A stretch of DNA of 64,000 bases from Flavobacterium sp. (GTDB taxonomy: Bacteria > Bacteroidota > Bacteroidia > Flavobacteriales > Flavobacteriaceae): NCBI RefSeq assembly GCF_027484205.1, contig NZ_JAIXUB010000019.1, positions 62,001-126,000 of the forward strand, written 5' to 3'. A model generated the notes under the pieces. The model made no database searches, was not told the origin of the DNA, and saw only the letters and a program-made list of their open reading frames with translations. A program made the translations under genes and the position numbers. Shown one piece after another: positions 28,071 to 36,389 of this stretch (positions are counted from its first letter, which is position 1; the number at the start of each line of letters is the position of its first letter).

Positions 28071-29375
28071 ATGATAAAGAAACCATCCTTAAGCTTTATG
28101 CAAATCATCAATATGAATGTGGGTTTCTTCGGAATCCAATACAGTTTTGGTTTGCAACAAAGTGCGGTTAATCCTATATACGATTTTCTTGGTGCAAGCC
28201 CAGACGAATTACCTCTTTTAAATCTTGCTGGACCTTTAACAGGACTTCTAATCCAACCGATAATTGGTGCTTTGAGTGATAAAACGTGGTTACCAAAATT
28301 AGGAGGAAGAAGAAAGCCGTACTTTTTTATTGGTGCTTTGGTTTGCAGTTTGGCTCTTTTTCTATTTCCATTCAGTAGTTCACTTTGGATGGCTGCCGGA
28401 TTGTTATGGATTTTAGATGCTGGAAATAACACCGCAATGGAACCTTATCGTGCTTTTATAGCCGATAAATTGGACGAATCACAACAGCCAACGGGTTTTC
28501 AAGCACAAAGTTTTTTTACAGGTTTCGGACAAACCTTAGCTAATGTCTCTCTTTTTATTTTTCCATTAATTTTTATTGGAACCACAGGTAAATTGCCTAC
28601 ATGGGTTTTTGCCTCGTTTTTTTTAGGTGCAGTTTGTTCCATTGCTTCGGTTTGGTGGAGTTCGCATACCACTAAAGAAATTCCTCCATCTGATGAAGAA
28701 TTGCAAAAAATACAAGCAGAAAAAGTGAATTTGTTTACACCTTTCATTGATATTTTTGCTGCCGTAAAAGACATGCCTAAAGTAATGTGGCAATTGGCAT
28801 TAGTATATCTTTTTCAATGGTATGCTTTGTTTTGCTATTGGCAAAATTCTTCTAAAAGTATCGCACTTTCAGTTTGGAATACTTCACCTGAAAAGGACAT
28901 GAAATTGTATGGTGAAGCGGTAAGTTGGACAGGATTAGTGAACGGTTGGTATAATGTAGTTACTTTTTTAGTGGCTTTTCTATTGGTAGGTTTTGCCAAA
29001 AAATATTCTGCAAGATATGTTCACTTTACGTGTTTGCTGCTTGCTGCTATAGGATTTTTAGTATTTCCGCACATCGAAAATAAATACTTGCTTTTTCCTG
29101 CCATTACAGGTTTCGGAATTGGATGGGCAAGCATGATGGGAATTCCTTATTTGATGGTAGTTTCTAACATCCCAAAAGAACGTTACGGCGTTTACATGGG
29201 AATTATTAACATGATGATTGTGATTCCAATGTTTATTCAAACTATAACTTTTGGTTACATCATGAAGCATTTCTTAAATAATGATGCGCGTTCAGCCATA
29301 ACCTTTGCAGGAATTTTATTGATTTTGAGTGCTGTTTTTACTTTGTTTATCAAAACCAAGAAAGCAAATGAATAA
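28071..29375 (+). CDS. MFS/GPH sugar transporter of the SUT/SLC45 type
   Basis: 434 residues, 12 hydrophobic segments. Features shared with plant sucrose carriers and SLC45 proteins are the N-terminal INMNVGFFGIQYSFGLQQSA, NLAGPLTGLLIQPIIGALSD, the loop 2-3 motif GGRRKPYFFIGAL and later LDAGNNTAMEPYRAFIADKL. It has the same general set-up as SuxC of Xanthomonas sux loci. It should carry a disaccharide with protons across the inner membrane. The next gene starts inside its 3' end (8-nt overlap), a sign of tight coupling. Confidence 0.9.
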   Translation: MIKKPSLSFMQIINMNVGFFGIQYSFGLQQSAVNPIYDFLGASPDELPLLNLAGPLTGLLIQPIIGALSDKTWLPKLGGRRKPYFFIGALVCSLALFLFPFSSSLWMAAGLLWILDAGNNTAMEPYRAFIADKLDESQQPTGFQAQSFFTGFGQTLANVSLFIFPLIFIGTTGKLPTWVFASFFLGAVCSIASVWWSSHTTKEIPPSDEELQKIQAEKVNLFTPFIDIFAAVKDMPKVMWQLALVYLFQWYALFCYWQNSSKSIALSVWNTSPEKDMKLYGEAVSWTGLVNGWYNVVTFLVAFLLVGFAKKYSARYVHFTCLLLAAIGFLVFPHIENKYLLFPAITGFGIGWASMMGIPYLMVVSNIPKERYGVYMGIINMMIVIPMFIQTITFGYIMKHFLNNDARSAITFAGILLILSAVFTLFIKTKKANE

Positions 29376-30543
29376 TCTAAATTACATAAAAGCTATTGAA
29401 TTACTGCAAAAATGTTCTTCTTCCGAAGGATTTCTTGCCAGTGCTCAAGATGTTTCAAATTATAAAAGAGTTTGGGCTCGCGATGGTGTAATCTGTGGCT
29501 TGGCAGCTTTGGCTTCAGGTGAAGAGGATTTGATTGAAACCTTCAAAAAAACTTTAGAGGTTCTTGCGGCACACCAACACGAAAACGGAACCATTCCTTC
29601 TAATGTAATGATTTCAGCAGGTAAGGCTGAGGTAAGTTATGGCGGTTTGGCTGGCAGAGTCGACGCAGTTACTTGGTTCATTATTGGCGTTTGTCAATAT
29701 GCTTTTTATAAAAAAGACATTGATTTTGTGGCGCAATATGATGTTGAAATAGAAAAATGTCTGTCGCTTTTAAATGCTTGGGAATTCAATAACAAGCATC
29801 TTCTTTATGTGCCACTTTCTGGCAATTGGGCAGACGAATACATTACAGATGGTTATGTTTTATACGATCAATTGCTCCGGGTTTGGGCTTTAAAAAGTTA
29901 TAATCATTTTGCAAATAGCTCTGAAATTGAAACTAAAATCCAACAGATTATTTCGCAAATCGAGATTAATTTCACATCGAATGCTGTCGGTGAAAAATAC
30001 CACGAAAGAGCTTACAACGAAGCAACAATTTCTGATTTTATGCCATGTTCGTTTTCGCCTGCAGGATACAAATCGCAATTTGATGCTTTCGCCAATTCAC
30101 TAGCAGTGTTATTAAACATTGGTTCAAAAGAATTTCAAAGTAAGATAATTGCTCACGCTGAAAACATCCAAAAAAGTACCAAGTTGCAATTGCTTCCTGC
30201 TTTTTGGCCACCGATTCAGGAAACCGATTTGGATTGGAATTTACTAAAGAACAATTGCAAATACGAATTCAGAAATTATCCAAATGAGTTTCACAACGGC
30301 GGCAGTTGGTCCATGGTCAACGGATTCTATGGTTTAGCTCTGTTACAATCAAATAAAAAAGCAGAAGCCACAGTGCTTCTTGAAGCCATTGATAAAGCAA
30401 ATGCCGTTGAGGATTACGGATATTATGAAAATTTCAATACGGCTTTGGCCATTCCAAACGGTGTAAAATATTGCGCTTGGAGTGCAGCTGCGGCTGTTAT
30501 ATTACATCAAAACATCAATACAAATTTTAAATTTCTTGTTTAA
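29368..30543 (+). CDS. (alpha/alpha)6-barrel glycoside hydrolase, candidate intracellular sucrose hydrolase
   Basis: 391 residues from the ATG at 29368; the frame is open further upstream, but this ATG gives an 8-nt overlap with the transporter gene and the start MNNLNYIKAIELLQ. It looks like GH100 neutral invertase and debranching-type enzymes: NYKRVWARDGVICGLAALAS, ENGTIPSNVM, AGRVDAVTWFIIGVCQYAFY, GNWADEYITDGYVLYDQLLR and HNGGSWSMVNGFYGLALL. There is no signal peptide, so it is cytosolic. With a sucrose-type carrier before it and a fructokinase-type kinase after it, hydrolysis of sucrose to glucose plus fructose is the natural guess. Another oligosaccharide or a fructan fragment is possible. 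Confidence 0.75.
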   Translation: MNNLNYIKAIELLQKCSSSEGFLASAQDVSNYKRVWARDGVICGLAALASGEEDLIETFKKTLEVLAAHQHENGTIPSNVMISAGKAEVSYGGLAGRVDAVTWFIIGVCQYAFYKKDIDFVAQYDVEIEKCLSLLNAWEFNNKHLLYVPLSGNWADEYITDGYVLYDQLLRVWALKSYNHFANSSEIETKIQQIISQIEINFTSNAVGEKYHERAYNEATISDFMPCSFSPAGYKSQFDAFANSLAVLLNIGSKEFQSKIIAHAENIQKSTKLQLLPAFWPPIQETDLDWNLLKNNCKYEFRNYPNEFHNGGSWSMVNGFYGLALLQSNKKAEATVLLEAIDKANAVEDYGYYENFNTALAIPNGVKYCAWSAAAAVILHQNINTNFKFLV

Positions 30544-30544
30544 A

Positions 30545-31477
30545 TTGGAAAAAACAATTGACATAATATGCATAGGAGAGGTCTTGATTGATTTTATTGG
30601 TCACGAAGTAAATACCTCTATTAACAGAACAAAAGACTATCATCGATTTCTTGGTGGTTCGCCCACTAATGTTGCGGTTAATGCTTCACGATTGGGATTG
30701 AATCCCATTCTTGTTGCTACTTGCGGACAAGACGGTTTGGGTGATTATGTAGTTAGAAAGTTAAAGTCGAATAATGTAAATACGACGCACATAAGAAAGT
30801 CGGATGACAATCCAACGTCTGTAATTTTTGTTTCCAAATCAACTGAAACACCCGATTTTATTCCTTATCGTCAAGCTGATTGTGAGATTTTAGAATCACA
30901 ATTGCCAGATGATGTTATTGAAAAAGCCAAAATATTTCATACGACTTGTTTTGCCTTGAGTAAGAATCCTGCAAGAACAACTATTTTAAACAGAGCCAAA
31001 AAGGCAAAGGAGTTAGGATTAAAATTGAGTATTGATATTAATTTTTCAGAAAGGATTTGGCCTGATAGAGCAGAGGCAAAGCAAATTATTAAAGAATACC
31101 TTTCTAACGATCCTTTGGTAAAATTAAGTGAAGACGATTGCTACCGACTTTTCGCCGAAGTAAAATCGGAGGATTATATTTTTGAGTATTTCCATAATCT
31201 TGGTGCATCTACCATTTGTTTGACCAAAGGGAAAAATGGCGTTGTCGTTTCAGATGTAAATCACGGATTATTTTTTCAAAAAGCGGTGCAAATCAATGAA
31301 ATTAAAGATGCGACTGGTGCAGGCGATGCCTTTTGGACTGGATTTTTATATGCCCAATTGCACGATAAAAATATAGAAGACAGCATCACGATTGCCCAAA
31401 AATTAGCTTCCATAAAATTACAAAACGTAGGACGTTTACCGGATAATATTAATATTAAAAAAATTATTGAAGAATAA
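30545..31477 (+). CDS. PfkB-family carbohydrate kinase, probable fructokinase
   Basis: 310 residues if translation starts at the TTG at 30545, one base after the glycosidase stop; no in-frame ATG gives a sensible N-terminus. EKTIDIICIGEVLIDFIG is the usual ribokinase-fold start. The first signature FLGGSPTNVAVNASRLGLNP and the second signature IKDATGAGDAFWTGFLYAQL, with catalytic Asp in GAGD, are both intact. It would phosphorylate fructose at C6 to enter glycolysis, completing sucrose use. The specificity is inferred from context; other PfkB sugar kinases look alike. Confidence 0.88.
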   Translation: MEKTIDIICIGEVLIDFIGHEVNTSINRTKDYHRFLGGSPTNVAVNASRLGLNPILVATCGQDGLGDYVVRKLKSNNVNTTHIRKSDDNPTSVIFVSKSTETPDFIPYRQADCEILESQLPDDVIEKAKIFHTTCFALSKNPARTTILNRAKKAKELGLKLSIDINFSERIWPDRAEAKQIIKEYLSNDPLVKLSEDDCYRLFAEVKSEDYIFEYFHNLGASTICLTKGKNGVVVSDVNHGLFFQKAVQINEIKDATGAGDAFWTGFLYAQLHDKNIEDSITIAQKLASIKLQNVGRLPDNINIKKIIEE

Positions 31478-31499
31478 AATTGTTTGAGTTTGGTTTAAC

Positions 31500-31536
31500 G
31501 GAAAGCTGTAATTAAATATTACAGATTTCCTATTTT
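31500..31536 (+). terminator. Probable terminator of the sugar operon
   Basis: GGAAA-g-CTGTAAT pairs with ATTACAG-a-TTTCC (31500-31530, one mismatch), followed by TATTTT. The stem is convincing but the T-run is short. Confidence 0.55.
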
Positions 31537-31708
31537 AGGGTGGCTGAGGCACTCGAAGCCACTACTGAAATTTTCCTTGAACAATAAATATGGATGATTT
31601 ACTGTAAATTAAGCTTGTCGACATGTACTCTAAAGCAACATTATGGTAAGACCACAACCACCGCTGATAAATCCTCAAAATGTAAAGAACCACTTTGGAT
31701 GGCTGAGT

Positions 31709-32002
31709 TCACTTGAAGCCATCCCTATATGCTTTTGCTAATTCAGGTAATAAATCAATATTACCTTGCATTAATGCCTCTTTCTTTTTTCTACTCCAAC
31801 CTTGGATTTGTTTTTCACGATAGAAAGCTTCGTCAATCCTTGAGTACTCTTCATAATATAAAAGTGATACAGGTAATCGTTTTTTTGTATGATTTGCACC
31901 TTCACCATTTTGGTGTTCGTTCAATCTTCTTTCTAAATCAATAGTACTACCTGTATAGTAACTTCCATCTGAACACAGTAAAATGTACATATAACCTTTC
32001 AT
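31709..32002 (-). CDS. GIY-YIG nuclease-domain protein (UPF0213/YhbQ-like)
   Basis: 97 residues from the ATG at 32002. A longer frame starting at 32053 would begin inside the palindromic repeat and is less likely. [20 protein letters not shown] has the Y-x-L...Y-T-G form of the GIY-YIG motif. Then [20 protein letters not shown] carries the conserved Arg and His, and the Glu in [20 protein letters not shown] is the metal ligand. Members are small DNA nucleases or structure-specific enzymes of unclear physiological role. The stop codon and final GFK are encoded by the flanking hairpin repeat. Confidence 0.9.
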   Translation of the reverse strand: MKGYMYILLCSDGSYYTGSTIDLERRLNEHQNGEGANHTKKRLPVSLLYYEEYSRIDEAFYREKQIQGWSRKKKEALMQGNIDLLPELAKAYRDGFK

Positions 32003-32040
32003 AGAGATAAATATAATAAATAAAATTGGCTTCGAGTGCC

Positions 32041-32195
32041 TCAGCCACCGCAATACGAATGTAGTGATTTTTTAAATTTCAGCCACCGCAATACGAATGA
32101 AGTGATTTTGATTAACCTCAGCCACCGCAATACGAATGTAGTGATTTTGATAAACTTCAGCCATCGAAATACGAATGTAGCGATTTTGATTAAGC
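32041..32195. repeat. Four tandem 38-39 bp repeats
   Basis: Copies start at 32041, 32079, 32118 and 32157. The unit opens with tcagccaccgcaatacgaat and continues gtagtgattttgattaa; the last copy is the most diverged. There are no unique spacers, so it is not a CRISPR. The first 9 bp of the array overlap the inverted palindrome at 32027-32049. Confidence 0.85.
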
Positions 32196-32247
32196 TTAGT
32201 TATCGTCACAAAAATCTTGAAGTTAATGTTACGTATATATTTTAAAC

Positions 32248-33051
32248 TTACTTTTTATAAAACACCCCAAATTGTCTAGCTGTTTCTAACATGTCATCGC
32301 CTTCTTCTACGAACATTGCCTCTAATGGAAATTCTAATTGTTGCCCAATCATACCATCATTGATGCTTGATTGTGCTGCGAGGATGGCATTTTCTGTTTT
32401 AGGTTCTAATAAAATAATGAGAAGAAATACCTGTTCACCGTGTTTTGTAATTCCAAAATGATAGACTTCTTTAATGCTGCTTACTTTGGCAAACGCTTCT
32501 TGGAATTGCTGTTGATGTACGCCACTAATGGGATTTTTTGGTATCCAAATCAATATTTCGGTGTCTTCTTGTATCGTTTCCAAGGTATGATTTTTTACAT
32601 CGCGTTCGAGTACAAACATCGTCTCTTGATCGCTATCGATAACAATTCTACCAAATCCTTGCTCTTCTGCAATTTCCAAAACCGTTTTAGAAGGCATTGC
32701 CAAAAACGATGTGGGTTGTGTAATCCATTTGGACAAAGTTTCTTCTGAGGTAAAAACGCCAAAAACCAGCAAACCGTCCACGTTAAAAACGGTTGTAAAC
32801 CCAATAGTTTCTCCGGCTTTCAAGGTGTCCCATTGATCACTAACTGCTGATGAAGTCCTACCATCTTTAGGAACTAGCAGAAAGGCCTCGTCGCCATACA
32901 ATTCATTTAAAACTGCTTTGTAATTTTCACTGCTTAGGTCTTGATGGTACTTTTTTATCAAGCGAAGTAAGTTGGTATTATTTGGTGTAAATGTTTTTTC
33001 TGTTGCAGGTTCTGGTGCTTTGGAACCAAAAAGTTTTTTAAATAAATTCAT
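32248..33051 (-). CDS. SseB-family protein (enhanced serine sensitivity)
   Basis: 267 residues, cytosolic. It has the SseB arrangement of two related alpha/beta domains: EAFLLVPKDGRTSSAVSDQW and GFTTVFNVDGLLVFGVFTSE with FLAMPSKTVLEIAEEQGFGR in the N-terminal domain. The C-terminal domain has ETEILIWIPKNPI-like strands and VYHFGITKHGEQVFLLIILL. E. coli SseB affects serine sensitivity by an unknown mechanism, and the domain is found in various contexts. It starts 14 bp after the PD-(D/E)XK gene stop and may be the last gene read from the defence operon, although it has no known defence role. Confidence 0.8.
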   Translation of the reverse strand: MNLFKKLFGSKAPEPATEKTFTPNNTNLLRLIKKYHQDLSSENYKAVLNELYGDEAFLLVPKDGRTSSAVSDQWDTLKAGETIGFTTVFNVDGLLVFGVFTSEETLSKWITQPTSFLAMPSKTVLEIAEEQGFGRIVIDSDQETMFVLERDVKNHTLETIQEDTEILIWIPKNPISGVHQQQFQEAFAKVSSIKEVYHFGITKHGEQVFLLIILLEPKTENAILAAQSSINDGMIGQQLEFPLEAMFVEEGDDMLETARQFGVFYKK

Positions 33052-33065
33052 TAGTCTATTGTAAT

Positions 33066-34304
33066 TTAATTATTTATCAGAAATGTAGCTAATTTATCGT
33101 GATGTGAGTTTATATAATTAATAGATTTAGTTACTATATAATCAGTAAAATCTTTATAAAAATCATTATCTAAAGACAGTTTTTTTAAAGTATCTGAATC
33201 ACACAAATCAACTTTGTAACCTTTAAAATCTTCAAAAAGGTAATCTTCTAGCCACCAATTACTTCGTTTTCTACCTAATTCAATATATTCATCTTTATAA
33301 TCTCCATTAAAAATAAAGATTCCAACAAAAAGTTGACCAAAATAATTGTCTTTGTTTACTGCAAAACTTTGGATTCCAAAGAAAAGCTTTTGTTCTTCTT
33401 TACCTTTTAATTTAATCCAAATTTGTGAATAGCTACTTTCGATGTTACTTCCTTTGTAAATTAAATAATCATTACCAAGTTTTTCTTGAAGCTTTTTAAA
33501 AACAGTTTCTCGTAAACGTCCTTTAAATTTTGATAATGCTTTATTTACGTTTTCAGCAAGATATACTGCTTCATCATAGTTTTTTAAAATCAAGCTAAAC
33601 AATTCATTTTCTTCTTCGTTATTCATCGTATGAGTAAGTTTTTTAATCAATAAAGTGTATTGTTTTATAGATTCTCGGAGAGTAGGATAATCATAAGTTT
33701 CTTTCATGCACAGAGTAAGCCATTCAATAATATGCTTTTTATATGAAATGATATGATAATCACTTTCTGAAAGGCTTCCACAACTGTTTATAGATGGTTT
33801 ATTTCCCCAAAGTGTCAAATAATAAACGGTATTCTTTCCCTCATTATGTTTATAATAACGCTCAATTTGTGCATATTGATCGACAGCATATATTTTATTT
33901 TCAATGCTGATGCAATTGTTGTTTTTATCCCAAAGGTAAATATCTATTCTTCCACCTGTTTTGTCCTTATCATTTCTAGGTCCAATATAATGTTCTGTTT
34001 TTACTTTGGTAGAGGGAATATCAAGTTTGTGAATTTTATTAAAATTTTCTTCCTTCTGTTCATCTGTAATTGATTTCAGAAATAACTCCAAAAACAAGGT
34101 ACCACAAAGATGTGTCCCTTTTGGATTAAGAAGTTCGGCTATAAATGCTGAATGGGTATCATTTTCACGATGCTCCATTTTAAGAATAGAAAAAATATTG
34201 AATTTTTCACCTCTTAATTTTTCCTTTTCCTGTTGATGGCGAATAAGTTTGCAAGTATCTGTAAGCATTTGCTCACATTGTTTAAGATCTATTTTTTTAA
34301 TCAT
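33066..34304 (-). CDS. PD-(D/E)XK nuclease-superfamily protein (PDDEXK_4-like) at the end of the defence operon
   Basis: 412 residues from the ATG at 34304, 8 bp after the upstream stop; an ATG at 34325 would overlap that gene by 13 nt. The nuclease core is in the N-terminal third: FSILKMEHRENDTHSAFIAE, LLNPKGTHLCGTLFLELFLK, then TGGRIDIYLWDKNNNCISIE and NKIYAVDQYAQIERYYKHNE. The order Asp (GRIDIY), Glu-Asn-Lys (IENK) and Gln fits the PD-(D/E)XK fold. The C-terminal half (GIQSFAVNKDNYFGQLFVGI) looks like the DNA- or ligand-recognition part common in this family. It probably cuts nucleic acid; the target is unknown. Its place after hsdM suggests a defence role. Confidence 0.8.
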   Translation of the reverse strand: MIKKIDLKQCEQMLTDTCKLIRHQQEKEKLRGEKFNIFSILKMEHRENDTHSAFIAELLNPKGTHLCGTLFLELFLKSITDEQKEENFNKIHKLDIPSTKVKTEHYIGPRNDKDKTGGRIDIYLWDKNNNCISIENKIYAVDQYAQIERYYKHNEGKNTVYYLTLWGNKPSINSCGSLSESDYHIISYKKHIIEWLTLCMKETYDYPTLRESIKQYTLLIKKLTHTMNNEEENELFSLILKNYDEAVYLAENVNKALSKFKGRLRETVFKKLQEKLGNDYLIYKGSNIESSYSQIWIKLKGKEEQKLFFGIQSFAVNKDNYFGQLFVGIFIFNGDYKDEYIELGRKRSNWWLEDYLFEDFKGYKVDLCDSDTLKKLSLDNDFYKDFTDYIVTKSINYINSHHDKLATFLINN

Positions 34305-34312
34305 TATATTTT

Positions 34313-34654
34313 TTAAGCGAGCCAATATGAAATAGCAATTTGTCTATTGTTCATAAGAAATCCTTCACCAATAAATAAAGTTTTTTCATTACCTAATAAC
34401 CTCCATTCAGCGATGTAAATACCATTAGTGATTCTGAAAGTCAATGTACAGTCTACTCTTCCTTCAACGGCATCAAAATAGAATGAATCATAAATATGAA
34501 CTTCTGTGCCATTTTCAACTAAGGTATCATCTTTAAGTTTTGCGGTTTCGGTATATATCTCTGCATTAGGGGTTAAATTATTGGTATATACACCATTCAA
34601 GTTTCCATTTAATTCTATGTTAAATAAAATTATTCCTCTAAATTGTTTTTCCAT
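34313..34654 (-). CDS. Small beta-rich protein of unknown function in the defence operon
   Basis: 113 residues, no signal peptide or transmembrane helix. Alternating strands (FRGIILFNIELNGNLNGVYT, DSFYFDAVEGRVDCTLTFRI, NGIYIAEWRLLGNEKTLFIG) suggest a single beta barrel or sandwich. It starts 9 bp after the hsdM stop and ends just before the PD-(D/E)XK gene, so it is translated between the methylase and a nuclease. I do not recognise the family. A role as a regulator, adaptor or inhibitor of the adjacent nuclease would fit its size and place, but this is inference only. Confidence 0.7.
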   Translation of the reverse strand: MEKQFRGIILFNIELNGNLNGVYTNNLTPNAEIYTETAKLKDDTLVENGTEVHIYDSFYFDAVEGRVDCTLTFRITNGIYIAEWRLLGNEKTLFIGEGFLMNNRQIAISYWLA

Positions 34655-34663
34655 TTTTATTTC

Positions 34664-36154
34664 TTATTTCAAACCATTTAAAATAGCTCTAAAACTAGCT
34701 AAACCAGCTTCAATATTTTCTACAATATCTAAAGCCAAAACATCAGGGTCGGGTAGGTTGTCTAAATCGGCTAAGGATTTATCTTTTAGCCAAGTGATGT
34801 CTAAACTGGTTTTATCTCTGGCAATGATTTCATCATAGGTGAACTTTCTCCAACGTCCTTCGGGATTGGTTTCCGCATTATACGTTTCGGTTCTTTTATT
34901 GATGTTTTCCGATTGGTATAAATTTATAAAATCACGTAAGTCCTCCAACTTCAACGGATTCTTTTTCAACGTATGATGAATGTTTGTTCGGTAATCATAC
35001 ACCCATACTTCTTTTGTCCATGGGTCTTTGCTTGAAGGTTTACCATCAAAGAACAAAACGTTTGCTTTTACACCATTAGCATAAAAAATTCCTGTTGGTA
35101 AACGTAAGATAGTATGCAAATTAGTCGTGTCCAATAATTTTTTGCGAACGGTTTCACCAACGCCACCTTCAAACAAAACGTTATCAGGTAATACTACAGC
35201 GGCTTGACCTGTTGTTTTTAGCATGGTGCGAATGTGTTGTACAAAGTTTAATTGCTTATTACTTGTGGTTACCCAAAAGTCTTGACGATTATAGGTCAAA
35301 TCTTCTTTTTCTTGTTCGCCTGCTTCATTGGTAAACGTCATGCTACTTTTTTTACCGAATGGTGGATTCGCAAGGATATAATCATAACGTGTTCCCGAAT
35401 CTGTAATCAAAGAATCATTAGGTGAAATAAAATTATCAGAATCGATATCACCAATGTTGTGCAAGAACAAGTTCATTAAAGCCAAACGTCGAGTACTAGC
35501 AACAATTTCATTGCCAAAAAACGTTTCATATTTCAAGAACTTAGCTGCATCTTTGTCCAGTTCTCTATTGGCTACAATCCAATCGTAAGCTGCCAAAAAG
35601 AAACCACCTGTTCCACAAGCTGGGTCGGCTATGGTTTTGTTAGGTTCTGGACGCAAACATTCTACCATCGCTTTGATTAATGGGCGAGGAGTGAAGTACT
35701 GACCAGCACCACTTTTGGTATCTTCTGCGTTTTTCTCTAAAATACCTTCATAGATGTCGCCTTTGTCTTTTACACCCATCAATATCCAGTTCTCGGCATT
35801 GATTAGTGCAATTAGTTTATACAACTTGGCTGGGTCTTGTATTTTGTTTTGACTTTTTACAAATATTTGTCCTAAGATACCTTTTTCTTTGGCTAACTCT
35901 CGCAACATAGTGTTGTAATGCGTTTCCAACTCACTACCACTTTTGCTGATTAAGGTCTCCCATGCAAACTCGCTTGGAATAGGCATGGTTCTGTTATGTG
36001 GTGGTTTGGTGTATTCGTCTGCCATTTTTAGGAATAACAAATACGTTAGTTGCTCCAAGTAGTCGCCATAACCCACACCATCGTCTCGCAAGGTTTGGCA
36101 AAATGCCCATACTTTACTAACTATACTGGATGCGTTTGAGTTTTCTTTGCTCAT
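34664..36154 (-). CDS. hsdM: Type I restriction-modification methylase subunit HsdM
   Basis: 496 residues, standard length. The N-terminal helical HsdM domain (SIVSKVWAFCQTLRDDGVGY, YLEQLTYLLFLKMADE) is followed by the methylase domain with SAM motif ADPACGTGGFFLAAYDWIV, the catalytic NPPFGKK (N6-adenine type) and ANVLFFDGKP near the end. With HsdS it methylates the bipartite target and with HsdR it restricts. It is separated from its partner hsdS by about 5.8 kb of other defence genes and a transposable element. The usual neighbour order is hsdM-hsdS, so this is abnormal. Codon use looks less AT-rich than in the inserted genes. Confidence 0.96.
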   Translation of the reverse strand: MSKENSNASSIVSKVWAFCQTLRDDGVGYGDYLEQLTYLLFLKMADEYTKPPHNRTMPIPSEFAWETLISKSGSELETHYNTMLRELAKEKGILGQIFVKSQNKIQDPAKLYKLIALINAENWILMGVKDKGDIYEGILEKNAEDTKSGAGQYFTPRPLIKAMVECLRPEPNKTIADPACGTGGFFLAAYDWIVANRELDKDAAKFLKYETFFGNEIVASTRRLALMNLFLHNIGDIDSDNFISPNDSLITDSGTRYDYILANPPFGKKSSMTFTNEAGEQEKEDLTYNRQDFWVTTSNKQLNFVQHIRTMLKTTGQAAVVLPDNVLFEGGVGETVRKKLLDTTNLHTILRLPTGIFYANGVKANVLFFDGKPSSKDPWTKEVWVYDYRTNIHHTLKKNPLKLEDLRDFINLYQSENINKRTETYNAETNPEGRWRKFTYDEIIARDKTSLDITWLKDKSLADLDNLPDPDVLALDIVENIEAGLASFRAILNGLK

Positions 36155-36240
36155 GTTTTTTTATCTTTTATTTTACAACGGATTAAAATCATGTTGTTAC
36201 AATATTTGTCGTTCCGAACTTTTTTATTATCTATTTTTAT

Positions 36241-36389
36241 TTACAACGGATTGAAATCCATTGCTACAATATGGGGTCATCCCTATGGGATTTTTACATT
36301 ACGTATAAGAATCATAGGTTCGGTTTGTGTAAGGCTGGACTTCAGTCCAGTGATAATACGCTACACAAGAAAAGAACCATAGGCACGAC
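36241..36389 (+). repeat. RAYT-associated hairpin repeat, left copy
   Basis: It contains in order ACGGATTGAAATCCATTGC, ATCCCTATGGGAT, a degenerate AATCATAGGTT, CTGGACTTCAGTCCAG (36335-36350, 7-bp stem) and GAACCATAGGCAC. A partial unit (aacggattaaaatc) precedes it near 36177. The right-hand copy at 36938-37097 has the same order of modules. Confidence 0.8.

Larger units (their letters stand above)
31539..32195. mobile_element. GIY-YIG gene framed by inverted palindromic repeats (possible mobile unit)
   Basis: A 23-nt repeat (GGTGGCTGAG, then GCACTCGAAGCCA) lies at 31539-31561 on the plus strand and, perfectly inverted, at 32027-32049. A variant, GGATGGCTGAG...GAAGCCATCC, lies at 31697-31724 and includes the last codons and stop of the GIY-YIG gene. 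Each copy is itself a hairpin (GTGGCT...AGCCAC). The nuclease gene is therefore bracketed by inverted repeats, with tandem copies of a related unit behind it. Mobility is inferred. The 231-bp gap 31478-31708 otherwise holds only the terminator. Confidence 0.55.

Noticed and set aside
32003..32053. Longer N-terminus for the GIY-YIG protein (start at 32053)
   Set aside because: The extra 17 residues are encoded by the palindromic and tandem repeat, and the family normally starts at M-K-G-Y-x-Y.
32041..32195. CRISPR array
   Set aside because: The four 38-39 bp units are directly adjacent with no unique spacers and there are no cas genes.
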